Assembly (NCBI GenBank): GCA_965229115.1
Contig: CBDDIR010000003.1
Span: 1,612,001 to 1,676,000 of the forward strand
Length of the DNA: 64,000 nt
From: UBA7672 sp965229115
GTDB taxonomy: Bacteria; Pseudomonadota; Alphaproteobacteria; Caulobacterales; Hyphomonadaceae
Reading direction: 5' to 3'
Part shown: piece by piece, positions 8,437 to 17,256 of the stretch
How the letters are laid out: the number at the start of each line of letters is the position of its first letter
Position numbering within the stretch: the stretch's first letter is position 1
Notes under the pieces: generated by a model
The model's database searches: none
The model's input: only the letters and a program-made list of their open reading frames with translations
What the model was told of the DNA's origin: nothing
Translations under genes and position numbers: made by a program

Positions 8437-11124
8437 ATGGAATGGCATTCACTCCCGCAAGATGAAGCGATGGTGTGTTTGAGTAGCTCCTCTGCGGGTA
8501 TATCCACCGTAGAAGCGGGAATCCGACTTTCCCGCCTTGGGGCAAATCGGATTCCTGAGCCGCGGGGGCCCGGCGCCATCCGCCGGTTCCTGGCCCAGTT
8601 TCACAATGTTCTCATTTACGTCTTGCTGGCGGCTGCCGCAGGCGCCGCGCTCCTGCAACAGGCAAAAGACGCACTGGTGATTCTCGCCGTCGTCGTCGTG
8701 AACGCTCTGGCAGGGTTCATTCAGGAAGGACGAGCTGAGCGGGCGCTCGCCGGCATACGACGAATGATCGACCCCAATGCTTCGGTGCTGCGTGACGGTG
8801 TTCGGGTCACTCTGCCGGCCGATCAGGTTGTGCCTGGAGATGTCGTCGTGCTCGAAGCGGGCGATCGTGTTTCCGCCGATCTGCGCCTCATCCGGGTGAA
8901 CAGTCTGCGGATCGAGGAGGCGGCGCTGACGGGTGAGGCGATCGCCGTTGAAAAGCGCGTCGAGCCAACCGCCCGCGATGCCGTGCTCGGCGACCGGACG
9001 TCCATGGCGTTCTGCGGCACCCTGGTTGTCACGGGATCGGCCCACGGGCTGGTGGTGGCGACCGGTGCGTCCACTCAGCTGGGCCAGATCAGCAATCTGG
9101 CGGCCGTGGTCAGACGACGGCCGACGCCGTTGGTCCGTCAAATGGATCATTTTGCGCGTCAGCTAACCCTTGCGGTCGTGGTGTTGGCCGCGTTGACCTT
9201 TGCCGCGGCGTTTTGGCTGCGCGACCACAGCGCGGCGGACTCCTTCATGATCATCGTCGGGCTCGCGGTCGCAGCGATCCCAGAAGGTCTGCCGGCGGTG
9301 ATGACGATCGCGTTGTCGATCGGCGTGACCCGGATGGCGGCGCGTCGGGCCGTGATCCGGCACATGCCAGCAGTCGAAACCCTAGGGTCGGTCTCGGTGA
9401 TCTGCTCCGACAAGACCGGCACTCTCACTCGAAACGAGATGACCGTGACCGCTGTCGTGCTGTCGAGCGGCGTGATGGACATCGGCGGCGTCGGATACTC
9501 GCCAAAGGGCGAGGTTTCCATGCGAGGCGGAAGACCCGGCGAGAGGGAACGGGCTGGCCTCGCAGATCTGGCAGCAGCCGCAGAGCTCTGCAACGACGCC
9601 CGCCTTGAGCGCAAAGGGGAGGATTGGACGCCCCACGGCGATCCCATGGAGGCGGCGCTCCTCGCCCTGGCCGCGAAGATTGAACCGGATTCAGCGCGCC
9701 TGCGGGCGCCAAGCCGTCGGGTGGACGAGATCCCATTCGACTCGCAGCACCGATACATGGCCACGCTTCATCAAGTCGCAGACGATGAACTCCGGATCTT
9801 CGTCAAAGGCGCACCCGAACAGGTGATCGCCATGTGCGACCGACAGATGCGGGGCTCTGGCGAAGGTCCTCTGGACCCCGATTTCTGGCACGCGGCCGTC
9901 CATGTGCTGGCCGGGGAGGGGCATCGGGTACTCGCGCTGGCCACCAAACGCGCGGAGCCGGCCTGCACGAAACTCACTCCGGCCAATGTCCAGAAGAATC
10001 TCGTGTTGTTGGGGGTGGTTGGCATCATCGATCCGCCTCGGGAAGAGGCGCGCGCCGCCGTGAATGAGTGTCGCCAGGCCGGGGTCGCCGTCAAGATGAT
10101 CACAGGCGATCACGCGGCCACCGCGCTCGCAATCGCTAGGCAACTCGGGCTGTCGGATAATCCGGAGGTGGTCACTGGGCATGACTTGGAGCAGCTGACG
10201 GACAAAGAACTTGTTGTTGTAGCGCAACGCGCAACGGTGTTCGCCCGCACGAGCCCCGCCGACAAGCTGCGCCTTGTCCAGGCCCTGCAGAGGCTGGGCC
10301 ACGTCGTCGCGATGACCGGCGACGGCGTGAACGACGCGCCGGCGCTCAAGCAAGCTGACGTGGGCGTTGCCATGGGATGCAAGGGAACGGAGGCAGCGAA
10401 GGCCGCTGCCCAGATGGTGCTCATCGACGACAACTTCGCCTCGATCGTCGCGGCGGTGCGGGAAGGACGGACCGTCTACGACAACCTGAAGAAGGTTATC
10501 GCCATGGCCCTGCCGACGAACGGAGGCGAGACAGGTGCGCTGCTCATCGCGCTCGTGTTCGGCTTCGCCTTGCCGATAACGCCTATCCAGCTCCTTTGGG
10601 TCAACATGGTGACAGGGGTGGCGCTGGACTTGACGCTGGCATTCGAACGCACGGAGCCTGGGGCCATGCAGCGGCCACCTCGCCCTCGGAACGAACCATT
10701 GCTGAGCGGACAGCTTTGGTGGCAGGTGCTCTATGTCTCCTTCGTCTTTGTTGCCGGCACGACCGGGGTCTTCTTTTGGAGCCTGCGGCAAGGGGGCGAC
10801 ATTGAGCACGCGCGTACCCTGGTCGTGAACACCCTAGTCGTGATGCAGATCTTCTATCTGTTCTCCGTACGATACATTCACGGGGCCTCGATCACCTGGC
10901 GCGGCTTCTTGGGTACGCCAGCGGTCCTGATCGGGGTGACCACCGTCGTTCTCAGCCAACTTGCCTTGACCTATCTCCCTTGGTTCAACTCGGCCTTCGG
11001 CACGCGCCCCCTTTCGCTCTTTGAGGGGGGGGTCGTGGTTGGCCTCGGCGTGACGATGCTTCTGATGACCGAATTGGAGAAGTCCGTGCGCCGGCGTATT
11101 CTCGCGCGACCTGGACGAGCCTGA
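8437..11124 (+). CDS. P-type cation-transporting ATPase (P2-like, Ca2+/Na+/K+ type)
   Basis: 895-aa inner-membrane pump using ATP to move cations. Order: N-terminal cation-ATPase domain, helices M1-M2, actuator domain with LTGEA, M3-M4 with AAIPEGLPAVM (ion-binding helix), phosphorylation motif DKTGTLT (Asp325), nucleotide-binding KGAPE, hinge MTGDGVNDAPALKQADVG, then M5-M10 with NMVTGVALDLTLAFE in M6. PEGLPA and the M6 pattern put it with P2-type pumps rather than heavy-metal P1B; the N-terminus has no CxxC metal domain. Ion specificity cannot be read safely. ATG 8437 is chosen; an upstream TTG (8359) is possible. Neighbours are stress proteins and a second P-type ATPase. Confidence 0.92.
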   Translation: MEWHSLPQDEAMVCLSSSSAGISTVEAGIRLSRLGANRIPEPRGPGAIRRFLAQFHNVLIYVLLAAAAGAALLQQAKDALVILAVVVVNALAGFIQEGRAERALAGIRRMIDPNASVLRDGVRVTLPADQVVPGDVVVLEAGDRVSADLRLIRVNSLRIEEAALTGEAIAVEKRVEPTARDAVLGDRTSMAFCGTLVVTGSAHGLVVATGASTQLGQISNLAAVVRRRPTPLVRQMDHFARQLTLAVVVLAALTFAAAFWLRDHSAADSFMIIVGLAVAAIPEGLPAVMTIALSIGVTRMAARRAVIRHMPAVETLGSVSVICSDKTGTLTRNEMTVTAVVLSSGVMDIGGVGYSPKGEVSMRGGRPGERERAGLADLAAAAELCNDARLERKGEDWTPHGDPMEAALLALAAKIEPDSARLRAPSRRVDEIPFDSQHRYMATLHQVADDELRIFVKGAPEQVIAMCDRQMRGSGEGPLDPDFWHAAVHVLAGEGHRVLALATKRAEPACTKLTPANVQKNLVLLGVVGIIDPPREEARAAVNECRQAGVAVKMITGDHAATALAIARQLGLSDNPEVVTGHDLEQLTDKELVVVAQRATVFARTSPADKLRLVQALQRLGHVVAMTGDGVNDAPALKQADVGVAMGCKGTEAAKAAAQMVLIDDNFASIVAAVREGRTVYDNLKKVIAMALPTNGGETGALLIALVFGFALPITPIQLLWVNMVTGVALDLTLAFERTEPGAMQRPPRPRNEPLLSGQLWWQVLYVSFVFVAGTTGVFFWSLRQGGDIEHARTLVVNTLVVMQIFYLFSVRYIHGASITWRGFLGTPAVLIGVTTVVLSQLALTYLPWFNSAFGTRPLSLFEGGVVVGLGVTMLLMTELEKSVRRRILARPGRA

Positions 11125-11590
11125 CGTCATACAAGCGCCCTACGTGGGGCGTGGCGGCGGCATCCACGTCAGAATGCCGTCCTTGACGCCGTAGTGGTGG
11201 ATTCGCGCCTCGGCGGCGTGGCCGCCAGCACACAGCAGGATGAGTTTAGCTCCGAGTCCGCGGACACTGCGAGGACCTAGCCGCCGCTCGATCCACAACG
11301 GCCATCGTAGTCTTGCTTGCGGGGACATCCGTCGCGGTTGATCGGCGTTGATTTGGCTCAAGGCGTTCGAGCAGGAATACTGATCAAACTCATAGGCAAG
11401 CCCGCCTTGGCTGTGGCCTGATGTTCTAGGCGGGCCAGTGGGTTGCCATTGGGCTTGACCGTCGCCAGTCCTCTCATTGGGCATTCTATCTGGGGAACCG
11501 CGTGGTGGAACATACGAGACTGGTCGGGGACAGGCGTCTAGCTGCGGATGGCGGGACGACGCATCCGCAAATCCCGATCGGACGCCGGTG
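11125..11590. other. Intergenic region between the two P-type ATPases
   Basis: About 466 bases. It contains FNR-like box D (11348-11361). A 62-codon frame on the minus strand (11140-11328) has no recognisable family and no clear ribosome site, so it is not called. The downstream ATPase frame is open from a TTG at 11477. Confidence 0.5.
11348..11361. promoter_or_regulatory. FNR/FixK-like box D
   Basis: TTGATTTGGCTCAA matches TTGA-N6-TCAA exactly. It lies about 236 bases before the chosen ATPase start (about 122 before the alternative TTG start at 11477), farther than boxes B and C are from their genes, so its target is less sure. Confidence 0.5.
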
Positions 11591-14083
11591 ATGCCCCTTC
11601 GCCAGGTTCCCGCCGACCGGCTCGCAGATCTTGGGGATGAAGGCCTCGGCCTCACACGCGAGACGGTTGCCGCCCGCCAGGCCCGCTACGGCTTCAACGA
11701 CGTGGTCGTGAGAGCGCCATCGACTTGGCGAACCCTCGTCCGAGACACAGCGCGCGATCCGATGCTTTGGTTTCTGGTCGCGATGAGCGTCCTGTTCACA
11801 GTGATCGGCGACTACACCGAGGCCGCCGTTCTGGCGGCGGCGCTGGCGCCGCTGATCGGCATGGACGCGTTTCTCCACCACCGGACCCAATCTTCGACTC
11901 AGTCGCTGTCGAGCCGTCTGGCCGCTCAGGCTAGCGTGGTGCGAGACGGTGGCTCCGTCACCATCGCTGCGCGCGAAGTCGTTCCCGGCGATCTGGTCGA
12001 TGTGGCGGCTGGCGCGCCTTTCCCTGCCGATGGCCTCGTCGTGGCGGGCGGCGATCTGCAGGTCGACGAGTCCTCCCTGACCGGTGAAGCCTGGCCGGTC
12101 CGGAAGCATCCCATCGCCGGTCCGCTGAACGCCATCGGTTCGGCCGAGGCGGGCCACTGGGTCTTTGCCGGCACACGGCTCCTGACTGGCCAGGCCCGCA
12201 TGCGCGTCGTCAACACGGGCCCCGAAACCCTCTATGGCGAGATCGTGCGATCAGCGCTGATCGGCAGCCACGCGCGCACGCCGTTGCAAAAGGCCATCTC
12301 CCGCCTGGTCGGAATCTTGCTGCTCGCCTCGCTGGCGCTGTGCGTGGCCCTGGCCGCGATCCGCCTCGTCCAGGGGCATGGACTGGTCGATGCCTTCCTC
12401 AGCGCCGCGACCCTAGCCATCGCGGCGCTGCCGGAAGAGTTTCCTGTCGTTTTCACCTTTTTCCTCGGAGTGGGAGTCTACCGGCTCGCCCGCCGGCGGG
12501 CGCTCGTGCGCCGCGCCGTCGCAGTCGAGAACATCGGCCGGATCAGCTGCATCTGCTCGGACAAGACCGGGACGCTGACCGAAGGGGTGCTGACGCTCGC
12601 CCACCGCAGTGCGGCGCCGGGCGTTACGCTGGAGGCTCTGGCGGCCTTGGCCGCCGCGGCCGCGCGGTCCGACAGCGGCGATCCGCTCGACGCCGCCCTG
12701 ATTGCCGCCGCGCCGTCCGATGCGGCGATCGAGCGCCTAGCGACCTTCCCGTTCACCGAGAACCGCCGCCGCGAAACCGCTATCGTCCGGGCGGCAGACG
12801 GCGGTTGCATCGCTGTCGTCAAGGGGGCTCCAGAGACCGTGTTCGCCCTCTGCGCGGGGATTGAGGCGGAGCTCGACACGTGGCGAGGGCGGGTCACCGA
12901 CTATGCAGCAAGCGGCCACAAGGTCATCGCGGTTGCGACGAAGGCGCTTGGCGCGCAACCGCCGTTGGGAGCCGAGCCAGATCGGGGATTCACCCTGAGC
13001 GGCCTACTCGCCATGGAAGACCCGATCCGCGAGGGCGTCCGCGAGGCGGTCTTGGCATGCCGTGAGGCCGGCATTCGCGTGATCATGATCACCGGTGATC
13101 ATCCCGCCACCGCGCGGGCGATCGCACGCGAGGCCGGCCTGGGCGGCGAGCGGCCTAAGGTCGTTGAGGCCGATGCCTTGGACGGCGCAGGCGCCGGTCC
13201 TTCGGCCGAGGCCGTCCTTGATATCGACGTCGTCGCCCGCGCCGCACCGGCGCAGAAGCTAAGGCTGGTGCAGGCGCTGCAGAGATCGGGTGAGATTGTC
13301 GCGGTGACCGGTGATGGCGTCAACGACGTCCCGGCGCTCCAGACCGCGGATATTGGGATCGCGATGGGCGAGCGGGGCACGCAGAGTGCTCGGGAGGTCG
13401 CCGCGGTCGTGCTACTCGACGATAATTTCCGTACGATCGTGCGGGCGATCGGCGAGGGGCGTCAGCTCTTCCGAAACCTGCAGCTGGCCTTCGCCTACCT
13501 CTTAACGGTCCACATTCCGCTGGTGCTTAGCGCGGCGGCGATACCGTTGGCCGGGCATCCGCTGCTGTATCTGCCGATCCACATCGTCTGGCTGGAACTG
13601 ATCATCCATCCGACGGCTCTGCTGGTCTTCCAGGAATTGCCGACGTCCGAACGGCTGCTCCCGACCCACAGGGATGGCCCGCCACGGTTCTTCGGGCTAC
13701 GATCCTGGGCCGTCATCGCGATTTCGGGAGCACTGCTCGCCGCCGTGATCTATTTCGGATTCGACTACGCGCTGGGGGACGAGAACAATGTCGAGCACGC
13801 CCGCTCGATAGCACTCGGCGCGTTGATCGCTATGAGCGCCGCCAGCACCGCCGTGCTCAGCCGCTTTAGCAGCCGGACGGCTCGGATTGTTGTCGGCGCG
13901 AGCCTCGCTAGCCTCGTCCTTCTTGTGCAGACGCCGCTCCTTTCCGGACTACTGGCGCTCAAGCCCCTGCATTGGGCGGATTGGGGTTTGGTCGCTGCCG
14001 CCGGCGGGCTGGCGGGGTTGTTTGCGGCGATGGTGAAGGCCTCACTTCGCGAACCGCATCACCCTAGTCCCACGGCGCGGTGA
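11591..14083 (+). CDS. P-type cation-transporting ATPase with PEEFPV ion-site motif
   Basis: 830-aa membrane pump of the P-type superfamily, distinct from its upstream neighbour. Actuator motif SSLTGEAWPV, M4 motif ALPEEFPVVFTFFLGVGV in place of PEGLPA, phosphorylation motif DKTGTLTEG (Asp324), KGAPETVFALC in the nucleotide domain, and VTGDGVNDVPALQTADIG at the hinge. The C-terminal half has about six membrane segments, with WLELIIHPTALLVFQ in the M6 position. PEEFP-type pumps form an uncharacterised bacterial branch often found with stress genes; transported ion unknown. Start ATG 11591 lacks a strong ribosome site; TTG 11477 remains possible. Ends without an obvious hairpin. Confidence 0.88.
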   Translation: MPLRQVPADRLADLGDEGLGLTRETVAARQARYGFNDVVVRAPSTWRTLVRDTARDPMLWFLVAMSVLFTVIGDYTEAAVLAAALAPLIGMDAFLHHRTQSSTQSLSSRLAAQASVVRDGGSVTIAAREVVPGDLVDVAAGAPFPADGLVVAGGDLQVDESSLTGEAWPVRKHPIAGPLNAIGSAEAGHWVFAGTRLLTGQARMRVVNTGPETLYGEIVRSALIGSHARTPLQKAISRLVGILLLASLALCVALAAIRLVQGHGLVDAFLSAATLAIAALPEEFPVVFTFFLGVGVYRLARRRALVRRAVAVENIGRISCICSDKTGTLTEGVLTLAHRSAAPGVTLEALAALAAAAARSDSGDPLDAALIAAAPSDAAIERLATFPFTENRRRETAIVRAADGGCIAVVKGAPETVFALCAGIEAELDTWRGRVTDYAASGHKVIAVATKALGAQPPLGAEPDRGFTLSGLLAMEDPIREGVREAVLACREAGIRVIMITGDHPATARAIAREAGLGGERPKVVEADALDGAGAGPSAEAVLDIDVVARAAPAQKLRLVQALQRSGEIVAVTGDGVNDVPALQTADIGIAMGERGTQSAREVAAVVLLDDNFRTIVRAIGEGRQLFRNLQLAFAYLLTVHIPLVLSAAAIPLAGHPLLYLPIHIVWLELIIHPTALLVFQELPTSERLLPTHRDGPPRFFGLRSWAVIAISGALLAAVIYFGFDYALGDENNVEHARSIALGALIAMSAASTAVLSRFSSRTARIVVGASLASLVLLVQTPLLSGLLALKPLHWADWGLVAAAGGLAGLFAAMVKASLREPHHPSPTAR

Positions 14084-14227
14084 TCTTGTCGGGTCGTCCG
14101 CCCTGAGGATGGCGGGTCGTGGGTGATCCAGAACACGAGCGGGATGCGAGCGACCGCGTGCTCGCCGAGCGCCCGCTGTTCAGCGTGAAGGACTGCCGTA
14201 AGCGGATGAGTGCTCGGGGCTAGGCCG

Positions 14228-14440
14228 TTACAGCCGAGCGAACACCTGATCCGGCGTCGGGGATGACGACCTGTCAACCAAGGTGTCCCAGCAGTCTCGC
14301 ACCGCATCCCAGAGCGCCATCTCCTTGCCAAGGAAGGTGACCAAGCTATCGCGGGGATTCTGACGGCGGGCGCTGACAAGGCGCGCGACAGCCTGCAAAT
14401 AGGTTTCTTGCGAACAGTGCGCGCGGGAGTCCTTAGCCAT
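14228..14440 (-). CDS. Small hypothetical protein (70 aa)
   Basis: The frame starts MAKDSRAHCSQETYLQAVAR and reads like a soluble helical protein with a reasonable residue mix (WDAVRDCWDTLV in the middle), without membrane segments or known motifs. No strong ribosome site precedes the ATG. It stands alone between the second ATPase and the SSB gene. It could be real or a chance frame in GC-rich DNA; I cannot assign a function. Confidence 0.35.
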   Translation of the reverse strand: MAKDSRAHCSQETYLQAVARLVSARRQNPRDSLVTFLGKEMALWDAVRDCWDTLVDRSSSPTPDQVFARL

Positions 14441-14981
14441 CGTCGTTGTTTACACCAGCTAAGTCGCTAGCGCTTTGCGGGGCGTCAAATCGCAATCTGG
14501 GGGAATTTTCAACCCGAAGCTCGACGCCGACGGATCTATCGCGCAGCGCCTCGTAAAAGCTATCGCCGGAATGCGCTCAGCATGCGACGGACAAACGCAC
14601 TCGCTGGGTGAGGTTCGTCGGCTACCGAATGCCTGCTTGTGACCGGACTTGGAGTCCCTGAGACGATCGGCGCGCCAGGAGACTGATTTCGCAAAACTCG
14701 GCAGAGTATTTTGCCGACGCCAATCTGCAGCCATGATCGCGATTCTCGCCGCAATGTCGTGGGAGCCTTCTGGGCCGTCACGGTGCGATCTCATCCGTCG
14801 CGTAGGCCCCCGCCAAGGCCGCGTTTGCTTTGTCCGCCCATCAAGCGTCCGACGCACGCCCGCTCAAGGGGCCGAGGCTTCGCGCTGCGCGCTGCAGGCC
14901 GCACCAACCCCTTGCGCGGTCACCGCTGCGCTTGCTTTCCGGCCGCTCCTGAGGGGCGTCGCAAACGCGACCCCGGCGGGG

Positions 14982-14999
14982 CTGATCCCGCGGGATCAG
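14982..14999. promoter_or_regulatory. Perfect 18-bp palindrome upstream of SSB gene
   Basis: CTGATCCCGCGGGATCAG is fully self-complementary and ends 13 bases before the SSB start, just ahead of the AGAAGGA ribosome site. Position and symmetry suit a repressor operator controlling the SSB-ArdC genes. Confidence 0.5.
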
Positions 15000-15012
15000 A
15001 AGGAACATCGTC

Positions 15013-15435
15013 ATGGACCGCGCATCGTTCGAACTCATCGGCAATGTCGGCAAGCTTGAGATCAAGCCGATCAAGGACGGAAAGAAACTCGGCATCATAT
15101 CCCTGGCTACTTCTGAGCGCTGGAAACTCGAATCCGGTGACTGGAACGAGAAGACCTACTGGCATCGTGTTGCGGTGTTCGCGCCTGCCAAAGTCGCGCT
15201 TATCGAAGCCGCCGTCCAGAAGGGAACCCGTCTCCGCCTCGTCGGCCAGATCCGTCCGGGCTCCTGGGAAGATGAGCGTGGCAACACCCGTTACTCCGTC
15301 GAGTTTGTCGTGACGGGTTTCGGTGAGGTCGAAATCCTCGCCCGTGGCAAGCCGAAGGCCGAAGCGGGGCCCGCAGCTGCCCAGGCCGAAGAGCCGGCGA
15401 AAGCCCGCAAGGCGTCCCGCAGCCGAGCCGCCTGA
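15013..15435 (+). CDS. ssb: Single-stranded DNA-binding protein (plasmid/island type)
   Basis: 140-aa SSB-like OB-fold protein. It starts MDRASFELIGNVGKLEIKPI, then shows the family pattern of aromatic residues (SERWKLESGDWNEKTYWHRV), a valine-rich strand and GTRLRLVGQIRPGSWEDERG, followed by a low-complexity Ala/Glu/Lys tail (from about residue 115). It lacks the acidic tip (DDDIPF) of housekeeping SSB and ends RSRAA, as seen in mobile-element SSBs. Ribosome site AGAAGGA. It would coat single-stranded DNA during transfer; its neighbours ArdC and the relaxase fit that role. Confidence 0.88.
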   Translation: MDRASFELIGNVGKLEIKPIKDGKKLGIISLATSERWKLESGDWNEKTYWHRVAVFAPAKVALIEAAVQKGTRLRLVGQIRPGSWEDERGNTRYSVEFVVTGFGEVEILARGKPKAEAGPAAAQAEEPAKARKASRSRAA

Positions 15436-15506
15436 CGGCCGGGCCGGCGGCTCACGCCGCCGGCCACTCGTCTTTTCCAGCAATCCAATTTCTCAAGGAG
15501 GTCACC

Positions 15507-16418
15507 ATGGCCGCCAACGCGAACGTGCAATCTCTCCACGACAACGTCACCAACCGCATTATCGACCAGCTTGAACAGGGTTGCTTTCCTTGGGTCCAGC
15601 CCTGGGCGTCCTCCGGCGGGACGCCGCTTGGCCTGCCGCAGAATGCTGCGACTGGCCGGATCTATTCTGGGATCAACATTTTGCTCTTGTGGTCGGCGGC
15701 CATCGAACAAGGCAGGCCGTCTCAGCGCTGGCTAACCTTCAAGCAGGCGCTCGCCCTCGGCGGCGCTGTTCGCAAGGGCGAAAAAGGCACTATGGTCGTC
15801 TATGCCGACACCTTCCTTCCCAAGGTGGAGCAGGATAGGGCGGCTGCCTCGGGCGAGGAGCCGCGGCGCGTCGGCTTCCTCAAGCGCTTCACCGTCTTTC
15901 ATGTCCAACAGTGCGACGGCATTCCGGCCGATCGCGATGCTGCGCCGCTGCCGGGCCGGACGGAGGTGCTGCCGCATGTCGAAGCCGTCATTGCCGCAAC
16001 TGGGGCCGACATCCGCATCGGCGGCGACATGGCGTTCTATTCGCCGTCGCAGGACTTCATCCAGGTTCCGCCACAGGAAGCCTATTTCGAGCCGATAAAC
16101 TGGTTTCGGACGAAACTGCACGAGCTGACTCATTGGAGTGGTCACCCCTTGCGCCTCAACCGCGATTTCTCCGGCAGGCGGGGCGGTGAGGCCTATGCGC
16201 GCGAGGAACTTGTTGCCGAGCTGGGCTCGGCATTCCTGTGCGCCGAACTAGGCGTCGCCCCGACCGTCCGCCACGCCGACTATCTCGGCGCCTGGTTGGA
16301 AGTGCTGAAGGCCGACAACCGCGCCATCTTCCAGGCCGCGTCGTTGGCGTCAAAAGCCGCCAACTTCGTCATGGGCCGAAATGTCGTCGCCTCGCTCCAG
16401 CCCGACCATGTCCCGTAA
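15507..16418 (+). CDS. ardC: ArdC-family antirestriction protein / zincin-like metallopeptidase
   Basis: 303-aa protein. The N-terminal ArdC domain (about residues 10-130; QLEQGCFPWVQPW, NAATGRIYSGINILLLW, GEKGTMVVYAD) is known to bind single-stranded DNA and protect incoming DNA from restriction. The C-terminal part is a zincin-like domain with HELTH at 205-209 followed by WSGHPLRLNRD and a downstream glutamate in YAREELVAELGSAFLC. Strong ribosome site AAGGAGG before ATG. Lies 71 bases after SSB, probably co-transcribed. Its last 69 bases overlap the opposite gene at 16350-16856. Confidence 0.93.
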   Translation: MAANANVQSLHDNVTNRIIDQLEQGCFPWVQPWASSGGTPLGLPQNAATGRIYSGINILLLWSAAIEQGRPSQRWLTFKQALALGGAVRKGEKGTMVVYADTFLPKVEQDRAAASGEEPRRVGFLKRFTVFHVQQCDGIPADRDAAPLPGRTEVLPHVEAVIAATGADIRIGGDMAFYSPSQDFIQVPPQEAYFEPINWFRTKLHELTHWSGHPLRLNRDFSGRRGGEAYAREELVAELGSAFLCAELGVAPTVRHADYLGAWLEVLKADNRAIFQAASLASKAANFVMGRNVVASLQPDHVP

Positions 16419-16856
16419 GTCCTTCAGCCCTTCTTCCACCAGCTCAAGCGCATGGTCGCGCCAGTCGAAAGGTCCCTGGACAGCCAATCCAAGCTCGATC
16501 TTGGCAAGCGCGCCTTCCGCCGACATCGTTGGCAAAGCGCAGATGGCGCCGGCTTCTTCTTCCAACTCCGGATAGGCAGTTTCGATCCGTTGATTGAGGA
16601 TGCGCATGGCGCATGCCTCTGGCATGTCGCCATCGCAAGCTTTGGCGAATGTTTGATCTCGCCGCGTCTTGGCATGAAGAATTGATTCCAAGCTCTGCCA
16701 TTGCCTTATCATCGACTCGAGCCTGGCTTTCCTGGTGATCCATGACGCAGCTCTTTCAGGTACGGGATCACAAGCCGCGCCTGCCGTGATCGATGACAAT
16801 GCGATCGAGGCGGCGGCCAAAGGTTTACGTGCGCGGGCGCTTTGCCTTTTTCCCAA
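16350..16856 (-). CDS. Hypothetical island protein (168 aa)
   Basis: Mostly helical soluble protein, no motif I can name. The central part (QRIETAYPELEEEAGAIC, then ALPTMSAEGALAKIELGL) and the acidic C-terminus are protein-like and typical of conserved hypotheticals beside ArdC/SSB in alphaproteobacterial islands. The start is TTG at 16856, chosen because AGGGGAG lies 6 bases upstream; an internal ATG at 16712 is possible. It is convergent with ardC and overlaps its 3' end by 69 bases, so one of the two C-termini is encoded antisense to the other. Function unknown. Confidence 0.65.
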   Translation of the reverse strand: MGKRQSARARKPLAAASIALSSITAGAACDPVPERAASWITRKARLESMIRQWQSLESILHAKTRRDQTFAKACDGDMPEACAMRILNQRIETAYPELEEEAGAICALPTMSAEGALAKIELGLAVQGPFDWRDHALELVEEGLKDLRDMVGLERGDDISAHDEVGGF

Positions 16857-17256
16857 GACGATCTCCCCTAACTATAATGTCGCCTAGCAGGTCGGCAGTC
16901 AGGTTTCGTCGTCGTTTCGAGGACGTAGGCCAGTTTAATTGAAGCGTGCCCGACCGGGATTACGCCGCTTCATGACCGCGTCGAACAGAGGGGCGGTGAA
17001 GTGGCGCCGAACATGGCCGAGGGGTTTCGACCATCTTCCTGTCTCCCCCACCACGGGAATTAGCTGCTCATTTCGTCCCAGCATGCCGGGCGGGACGGAC
17101 CGCCTCAAGGGACGGCGAGGCCCCACCATTTTTTTGGCCCCAGAGCCAAAAAAATCGTGACCCCCACCGCCGCGATGCGGTCGCGCAAGCGCGCGATCCC
17201 TTGACCCGCTCCGTCCCGCCCGCCCGGCCGATGTCGTCCAAGCAAAGGAGACGACG
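16857..17256. other. Intergenic region with AT-rich hairpin
   Basis: About 400 bases between divergent genes. It holds the leader of the 16350-16856 gene and the perfect inverted repeat at 17128-17155. No other gene is supported. Confidence 0.5.
17128..17155. repeat. 11-bp inverted repeat (hairpin)
   Basis: ATTTTTTTGGC and GCCAAAAAAAT flank a 6-base loop. The runs of T and A are inside the stem, unlike a standard terminator. It lies about 100 bases before the 53-aa gene at 17257. It may act as a transcription or replication signal of the island; function unknown. Confidence 0.5.

Larger units (their letters stand above)
14084..15012. other. Junction region between ATPase module and mobilisation genes
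   Basis: About 930 bases with only one weak gene candidate (14228-14440, minus) and a perfect 18-bp palindrome (14982-14999) just before the SSB gene. The rest shows no family I recognise on either strand. Confidence 0.5.

Noticed and set aside
9691..10809. A 372-codon frame antisense to the first P-type ATPase
   Set aside because: The plus-strand ATPase has clear motifs throughout; the antisense frame is Arg/His-rich without family resemblance, a usual artefact in GC-rich DNA.
11140..11328. 62-codon minus-strand frame between the ATPases
   Set aside because: No clear ribosome site and no recognised family; the FNR-like box is too close upstream to act on it.
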